64,000 nucleotides of DNA from Termitidicoccus mucosus (GTDB lineage Bacteria > Verrucomicrobiota > Verrucomicrobiia > Opitutales > Opitutaceae), in NCBI RefSeq assembly GCF_038725785.1, contig NZ_CP109796.1:4464001-4528000 (forward strand), given 5' to 3'. This document shows positions 59,634 through 64,000 of this stretch, piece after piece. The translations under genes and the position numbers were made by a program. Each line of letters begins with the position of its first letter. Position 1 is the first letter of the stretch. The notes under the pieces were generated by a model. It searched no databases, had not been told where the DNA came from, and was given only the letters and a program-made list of their open reading frames with translations.

Positions 59634-59830
59634 TATTAACCACGGAGGCACGGAGAACACGGAGTTCGGAGGGAGGTTTTATTAAAAAAGCCCTTTCAAA
59701 TCTCCGTGTCCCCGCGACTGATTTAATGGTTCGTTTTTATTGAACAGAAGGCAACGAAGGGAGCGAAGAATACATTTTATGATCATGGTCTTCTTCGTTC
59801 CCTTCGTTGCCTTCTGTTCAAAATAATGGT
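59634..59830. repeat. Hairpin repeats of the AACCACGGAGGCACGGAG and GAACAGAAGGCAACGAAGG types
   Basis: TTAACCACGGAGGCACGGAG has a decayed partner near 59700. TTGAACAGAAGGCAACGAAGG (59739, opening words) faces CCTTCGTTGCCTTCTGTTCA (59801), the same hairpin as at 5463. The linker word AATGGTTCGTTTT also recurs. It fills the spacer between the dehydrogenase and apt genes. Confidence 0.8.
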
Positions 59831-59840
59831 TCGTTTTCGC

Positions 59841-60398
59841 TCATTCGTCCTCGGCGAACTCGCAGAGGGCGTGGACATTCAGCCCGGCGGCGCGGAGTTT
59901 TTGCGAGCCGCCCAGCTCGACGAGGTCGATGAGCGCGGCGACGCCGATGACGTTGCCCTGGAGTTCGCGGAAGAGCTTCGCGGCGGCGAGAAGCGTGCCG
60001 CCGGTGGCGATGAGGTCGTCCACGATGAGGACGCGGTCGTCGGGTTTGCAGGCGTCCATGTGAATCTCGACGGCGGCGGTGCCGTATTCGAGCTGGTAGC
60101 TTTCGGAGATGGTCTTGTAGGGGAGCTTGCCTTTCTTGCGGACGAGCACGAAGGGCTTGCCGAGGTGGTAGGCGAGCGCGCCGCCGAGCGCGAAACCGCG
60201 CGCATCGACGGCGGCGATGATGTCAACGGGCCGGCGCTCGCAGTCCGAGGCAAAGACGTCGATGGCCATGCGGAAGGCCTGCGGGTTGTGGAAGAGCGTG
60301 GTGACGTCGCGGAAGTTCACGCCGGCCTTGGGCCAGCCGCGCACCGTGCGGATTTGCGATTTGAAAAACTCGGAAGGTGACACGGAGCGCAAGCACAC
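59841..60398 (-). CDS. apt: Adenine phosphoribosyltransferase
   Basis: This 185-aa enzyme salvages adenine by transferring it to PRPP to give AMP. The PRPP loop VLIVDDLIATGGT is near 120-132. ARGFALG near 68 and KKGKLPY near 90 are the flexible-loop and base-site segments typical of APT. The N-terminal RTVRGWPKAGVNFRDVTTL matches the family hood region (PDFPKPGIxFRDxT). The start is probably GTG 60398 or GTG 60383; there is no ATG. No Shine-Dalgarno sequence is evident. Confidence 0.92.
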   Translation of the reverse strand: MCLRSVSPSEFFKSQIRTVRGWPKAGVNFRDVTTLFHNPQAFRMAIDVFASDCERRPVDIIAAVDARGFALGGALAYHLGKPFVLVRKKGKLPYKTISESYQLEYGTAAVEIHMDACKPDDRVLIVDDLIATGGTLLAAAKLFRELQGNVIGVAALIDLVELGGSQKLRAAGLNVHALCEFAEDE

Positions 60399-60456
60399 CG
60401 GAATCGCGGGCGCGGGGCGAACTCAATTTTTAAAATCCCAAGTGCCAAACAAGGGT

Positions 60457-61950
60457 TCACGTCCCGCGCAGCGGCCAGACGTCCGGCGCGGAGGTGGCGG
60501 CGAGGCCGAGAAAGCCGAGCGTCTTGATGCCGAGCATGATCGCCACCTGGGTCGCGCCGAGCTGCGCGAAATAAACCGCGCCGGTCAGCATCCCCAGGCC
60601 GATCACGATCTCCACCACGCTCACCATGCGGAACAGCCAGCGCGAGCGTCCGCGGCGCATGATGCCGCCCACGTGCGCCGCGCGGCCGCCTTTTGGCGTG
60701 CGCACGAACTCGCCGCCCATGCTCACCAGCCCTTCGATCACCGCCACGCAGCCGGTCACGCACATCGCCAGCCCGAACGCCAGCAACACGGGCGCCGCCA
60801 CCAGCCACAGCAGGCCTTCGCGCCATTGGCGCTCCCGGAAATACTGGCTCGTGACATAGAGCACCACCGTCGTGCCGGTCGCGAGCACCACGCTCAACGG
60901 ATTGATGACCAGCCACACGCCGCGCAACTGCTCGTCCGCGACGCAGTAGAGATACGGCACGAACAAAAACGAAAACGTGAGCAGCAGCGGGTAAACCAGC
61001 CCGGTGGTCAGGTGCAAGAACGCCTCGATCTTCACGCGGCCCGGCAGGTTGCCGGCGAGCACGGCGCGGAGCTGCTTGCGCGCCACCTGCATGCCGCCCT
61101 TGGTCCAGCGGTATTGCTGGGTCTTGAAGGCCGACATCTTTTCCGGCAGTTCGGACTCGACCACGTAATCGCGCAGGTAAACGAATTTCCAGCCGCGGCG
61201 CTGCGCGCGGTAGCTCATGTCGAGGTCCTCGGTGACCGTGTCGGCCGACCAGCCGCCCGCGTCCTCCAGCGCCGCGCGCCGCCACACGCCCGCTGTGCCG
61301 TTGAAATTGAAGAACAGCCCGCTCCCGAAGCGCGCCGCCTGCTCCACCACGAAATGCGCGTCGAGGAAAATGGCCTGAAACCGCGTGAGCAGGCTCGCGC
61401 GCCGGTTGCTGAACTCCCAGCGCGCCTGCACCGCGCCGACCTTCGGGTCGGAGAAATACGGGATGGTCGTCTCCAGAAAATCCGGCGCCGGGCGGAAATC
61501 CGCGTCGAAAATCGCCAGGAAATCCGCGGAGGTGAGCGTCATGCCCTGGGCGAGCGCGCCGGCCTTGTAGCCCGCGCGGTTCGTGCGCCGCACGTGCCTC
61601 ATCCGCGCGGCCTCGCGCGGGTGCGCCGCCAGCCAGTCCGCGATGATGCGCGAAGTCTCGTCGGTCGAATCGTCGAGGATCTGGATTTCGAGCCGCCCTT
61701 CCTCCCAGCGCAGCCGCGCCACCGCCTCCAGTAGGCGTTCCACGACGAGCGGCTCGTTGTAAAGCGGGCATTGCACGCACACTCTGGCCGGCGCTCCCTG
61801 CCACGGCGCCGGGCGGGCGGGCATGCGCGCATGGCGCAAATACATCCACAACAGCTTCAGCCGGTGCAGCGCGAAATAGATCATCCCGCCGAGGGTGATC
61901 GCGTAAAGGGTTAACACGAAGGGTTCGAAATCCACGCCGGAAAGCCTCAT
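60457..61950 (-). CDS. Processive family 2 glycosyltransferase (cellulose-synthase-like)
   Basis: This 497-aa inner-membrane enzyme has one N-terminal TM helix (about 8-28), a cytosolic GT2 domain (about 55-290) and four or five C-terminal TM helices (from about 325). The UDP-sugar and catalytic residues appear in order: DDS near 95, FDADF near 147, TEDLDM near 242 and QQYRW near 281. This D,D,D,QxxRW set marks processive beta-glycan synthases (cellulose-, mannan- or glycolipid-type). No BcsB/PilZ partner is near, so the polymer is unknown. The ATG at 61950 gives the normal N-terminus. Confidence 0.88.
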   Translation of the reverse strand: MRLSGVDFEPFVLTLYAITLGGMIYFALHRLKLLWMYLRHARMPARPAPWQGAPARVCVQCPLYNEPLVVERLLEAVARLRWEEGRLEIQILDDSTDETSRIIADWLAAHPREAARMRHVRRTNRAGYKAGALAQGMTLTSADFLAIFDADFRPAPDFLETTIPYFSDPKVGAVQARWEFSNRRASLLTRFQAIFLDAHFVVEQAARFGSGLFFNFNGTAGVWRRAALEDAGGWSADTVTEDLDMSYRAQRRGWKFVYLRDYVVESELPEKMSAFKTQQYRWTKGGMQVARKQLRAVLAGNLPGRVKIEAFLHLTTGLVYPLLLTFSFLFVPYLYCVADEQLRGVWLVINPLSVVLATGTTVVLYVTSQYFRERQWREGLLWLVAAPVLLAFGLAMCVTGCVAVIEGLVSMGGEFVRTPKGGRAAHVGGIMRRGRSRWLFRMVSVVEIVIGLGMLTGAVYFAQLGATQVAIMLGIKTLGFLGLAATSAPDVWPLRGT

Positions 61951-62063
61951 CAGCAACCCGTCGGGGTCAAGCGCGGCGTGGCCTCGTGGAGCGGATGTCC
62001 ATGCGCAATATATTTCCAAACAATGTGTTGTGCCATGCCTTGGATGTTTTGCGAAGCACGGCT

Positions 62064-62591
62064 TTATTGGTCGACGGCGAGGGCGGCCAGGATGTCGTCG
62101 GCTTGTTTTGAGGTGGAGCCCTTGTGGTCGGCGTAAATGATTTTGCCGCCCTTGATGAGATACGCCTGGCGCGCGGCGCGCGCCTCGCCGGGAACGCCAA
62201 AGGCGGTTTTCACCTTCTTGTCGGTGTCCGCCAGCAGCGTGAACTGGAAATGGTTGTCGTCCTTGAACTTCTTCTGCGCCTCGACACTGTCGGTGCTCAC
62301 GCCGATGATGGCCACGCCTTTTTCCGCGAGCACGTCGTAGGCGTCGCGCAGCGAGCAGCCCTGCGCCGTGCAGCCGGGGGTGAACGCCTTCGGGTAGAAA
62401 TACACCAGCGTGTATTTATTCTTCGAATACACGTCGGCGAGGTCGAGCGTCGCGCCGGCGTCGGTCGTGGCGGAGACGGCGGGGGCGGGGTCGCCCGGTT
62501 TGAGCGGTTCGGCGGCGTGCAGATTGGCGGTCATGGTGAGAAGAACAGCGGCGAAGGCGGCGGGGAAAAATACGAAGTGTGCGCGTTTCAT
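62064..62591 (-). CDS. Exported peroxiredoxin (BCP/PrxQ type)
   Basis: This 175-aa thiol peroxidase has a signal peptide (about 1-27, ending NLHA) and a BCP-like domain. The peroxidatic Cys is in FTPGCTAQGC, with the resolving Cys five residues later, as in the alpha2-helix type (PrxQ/BCP). LRDAYDVL and VIGVSTDSVE-like IIGVSTDS follow. It would reduce hydroperoxides in the periplasm, which is unusual because most BCP proteins are cytoplasmic. ATG 62591 fits the signal peptide; the ORF extends to 62630. The electron donor is unknown. Confidence 0.88.
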   Translation of the reverse strand: MKRAHFVFFPAAFAAVLLTMTANLHAAEPLKPGDPAPAVSATTDAGATLDLADVYSKNKYTLVYFYPKAFTPGCTAQGCSLRDAYDVLAEKGVAIIGVSTDSVEAQKKFKDDNHFQFTLLADTDKKVKTAFGVPGEARAARQAYLIKGGKIIYADHKGSTSKQADDILAALAVDQ

Positions 62592-62709
62592 GGCGGCATG
62601 AAAGCTAGCCCGGTCGGCGTGCCGGCGCAAGCAGGCGCGCGGCTTTTCGAAACCTACCCATTGGTTTCATATTGATAAGCGGCCTCTTATGAAAAAAATA
62701 CAACCTGCA

Positions 62710-62737
62710 TTGACACGAATAGTTAGGAGCCTAACTT
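62710..62737 (+). promoter_or_regulatory. Promoter with operator-like palindrome upstream of the kamA-like gene
   Basis: TTGACA (62710) and TAACTT (62732) are 16 bp apart. The 16-bp palindrome AGTTAGG-AG-CCTAACT (62721-62736) lies in the spacer and over the -10 region. Its place suggests a repressor site; no regulator gene is adjacent. Confidence 0.45.
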
Positions 62738-62755
62738 TCAAGCTTCAATCAAACA

Positions 62756-63952
62756 ATGGCATACACAGAAGACCGAGCGGCTTGGTTTGAGGGGCAGGGG
62801 CTTTGGGAGCACGTCCCGGAGTCGGACTGGCAAAACTGGGGCTGGCAGCTGAAAAACCGCATCACCACGCTCGACCAGCTCGAGCGCTACATGGTGCTCA
62901 CCACCGAGGAACGGCGCGGCATCGCGTTTGCCGGGCACAAGCTCTCGCTCGCGATCACGCCTTATTTTTTCAACCTCATCAACCGCGACGACCCGAACTG
63001 CCCCATCCGCCTGCAAGTCATTCCGCGCGAGGGCGAATCGATCACGAGCGCCGAGGAAATGCTCGACTCGCTCGGCGAGGACGATCACTCGCCGGTGCCG
63101 GGCCTCGTGCACCGCTACCCGGACCGCGTGCTGTTCCTGGTGACCGACCGCTGCGCGTCGTATTGCCGCTACTGCACGCGCAGCCGCCTGGTCAGCAACG
63201 CGCAGGACTACAATTTCCACCCGGAATTCGAGCAGGGCCTGCGCTACATCGAGTCGCATCCCGAGGTGCGCGACGTGCTGCTTTCGGGCGGCGACCCGCT
63301 CCTCCTCGGCGACAAAAAAATCGAGCACGTCCTGAGCCGCCTGCGCGCGATCAAGCACGTGGAGTTCATCCGCATCGGCTCGCGCATCCCGGTGTTTCTG
63401 CCGCAGCGCATCACGCCTGAGCTGTGCGAGATTTTCAAGAAATACGGCCCCATCTGGATGAGCATCCACGTGAATCACCCGCGCGAGTGCACGGCGGAGC
63501 TGCGAGCGGCGTGCGAGCGGCTGAGTTTCGCCGGCGTGCCGCTGGGCAACCAGTCCGTGCTGCTGCGCGGCGTCAACGACGATGCCGACGTGATGAAGGC
63601 GCTCGTGCAACGCCTGCTGCGCATGCGGGTGCGCCCGTATTATCTTTACCAAATGGATCTCATCACCGGCGGCTCGCACTTCAAAGTCGATGTGCGCAAG
63701 GGCATCGAGATCATCCGCGCGCTGCGCGGCCACACGACCGGCTACGCCGTCCCGCAATACGTGATCGACGCCCCCGGCGGCGGCGGCAAGGTGCCGATAA
63801 ACCCGGACTACGTCGAGCGCATCACCGACGACGAGGTGGTGTTCCGCAACTACGAAGGCCGCGCGTTCCGTTATCCGCTCACCAGCACCCCGCTGCCGCG
63901 CGTGCGCCCGCCGCTCGCCGCCGAGGCGGAGCGTGCGCGTTTCGTGGAGTGA
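62756..63952 (+). CDS. kamA: KamA-family radical SAM aminomutase
   Basis: This 398-aa radical SAM enzyme resembles lysine 2,3-aminomutase. The FeS motif is CASYCRYC near 139-146, followed by TRSR. DVLLSGGDPLLL near 178 is the SAM site. The PLP-lysine region KVDVRKGIEIIRALRGHTTG near 310-329 and VPQYVIDAPGGGGK near 332-345 are present. Lysine 2,3-aminomutase makes beta-lysine; related members act on glutamate or on EF-P-lysine (EpmB), so the exact substrate is open. No acetyltransferase or EF-P gene is adjacent. The full KamA length favours lysine or glutamate aminomutase over EpmB. Confidence 0.88.
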   Translation: MAYTEDRAAWFEGQGLWEHVPESDWQNWGWQLKNRITTLDQLERYMVLTTEERRGIAFAGHKLSLAITPYFFNLINRDDPNCPIRLQVIPREGESITSAEEMLDSLGEDDHSPVPGLVHRYPDRVLFLVTDRCASYCRYCTRSRLVSNAQDYNFHPEFEQGLRYIESHPEVRDVLLSGGDPLLLGDKKIEHVLSRLRAIKHVEFIRIGSRIPVFLPQRITPELCEIFKKYGPIWMSIHVNHPRECTAELRAACERLSFAGVPLGNQSVLLRGVNDDADVMKALVQRLLRMRVRPYYLYQMDLITGGSHFKVDVRKGIEIIRALRGHTTGYAVPQYVIDAPGGGGKVPINPDYVERITDDEVVFRNYEGRAFRYPLTSTPLPRVRPPLAAEAERARFVE

Positions 63953-64000
63953 CAGGCCGAATCGCGCGCCCTGCCACCGGACGCCGCTCCGCTCCGCCCT

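Overview
The window is a high-GC bacterial chromosome segment. Its gene content points to the Verrucomicrobiota, most likely Opitutaceae; this is inferred from content, not from a marker gene. The pointers are giant autotransporters built from T5SS/PEP-CTERM-type repeats, a PEP-CTERM protein with a choice-of-anchor A domain, a stand-alone SWIB protein, many TonB-C-like modules, and intergenic spaces packed with palindromic repeats. No rRNA, tRNA or CRISPR array was seen.

Layout. 1-2142 is the 3' end of an autotransporter gene broken by several frameshifts, with an intact beta-barrel. 2.2-8.2 kb carries a small lipoprotein, an SDR oxidoreductase, thioredoxin reductase, a PEP-CTERM protein and dense hairpin repeats. 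8279-18409 encodes one 3,376-residue autotransporter. 18.6-37.3 kb is mostly housekeeping: a DEAD-box-type helicase with DEVD, two CorA transporters, a PTS IIA protein, HisA, a MuiA/DUF4139 protein, a four-module TonB-C-like periplasmic protein, an alpha-oxoamine synthase, a TIM-barrel isomerase, ExoD-like, QueE, DUF3108, an MBL-fold nuclease-like protein, ProC, an S4 protein, an EamA transporter and a ribosome hibernation factor with a clear terminator.

38-46.3 kb is the main accessory region. Small, often AT-richer genes all lie on the minus strand (HHH, VOC, SDR, two tiny membrane proteins, an unknown 220-aa protein, YCII-like, GNAT). Between them are attC-like integron recombination sites, but no integrase is present, so it looks like a CALIN (cluster of attC sites lacking an integrase). 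One attC is split by a group IIC intron (40042-41925, its reverse transcriptase frameshifted). The neighbouring attC is split by an IS110/IS1111-type element (about 42470-43767, its transposase frameshifted near the end). A roughly 260-bp sequence, probably an ORF-less cassette, is present twice (38894-39153 and 43784-44046), and the first copy abuts a decayed IS110 5' end.

46.9-64 kb returns to core genes: polyphosphate kinase, a heterodimeric ABC exporter with one degenerate ATP site, SWIB, two tandem paralogous sensor histidine kinases, a 2-hydroxyacid dehydrogenase, adenine phosphoribosyltransferase, a processive family 2 glycosyltransferase, a secreted BCP-type peroxiredoxin and a KamA-family aminomutase.

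A recurring theme is palindromic elements. At least four families occupy the spaces between genes, and related inverted repeats also lie in frame inside two proteins: the passenger-barrel linker of the giant autotransporter, and the TMD-NBD linker of the second ABC subunit.
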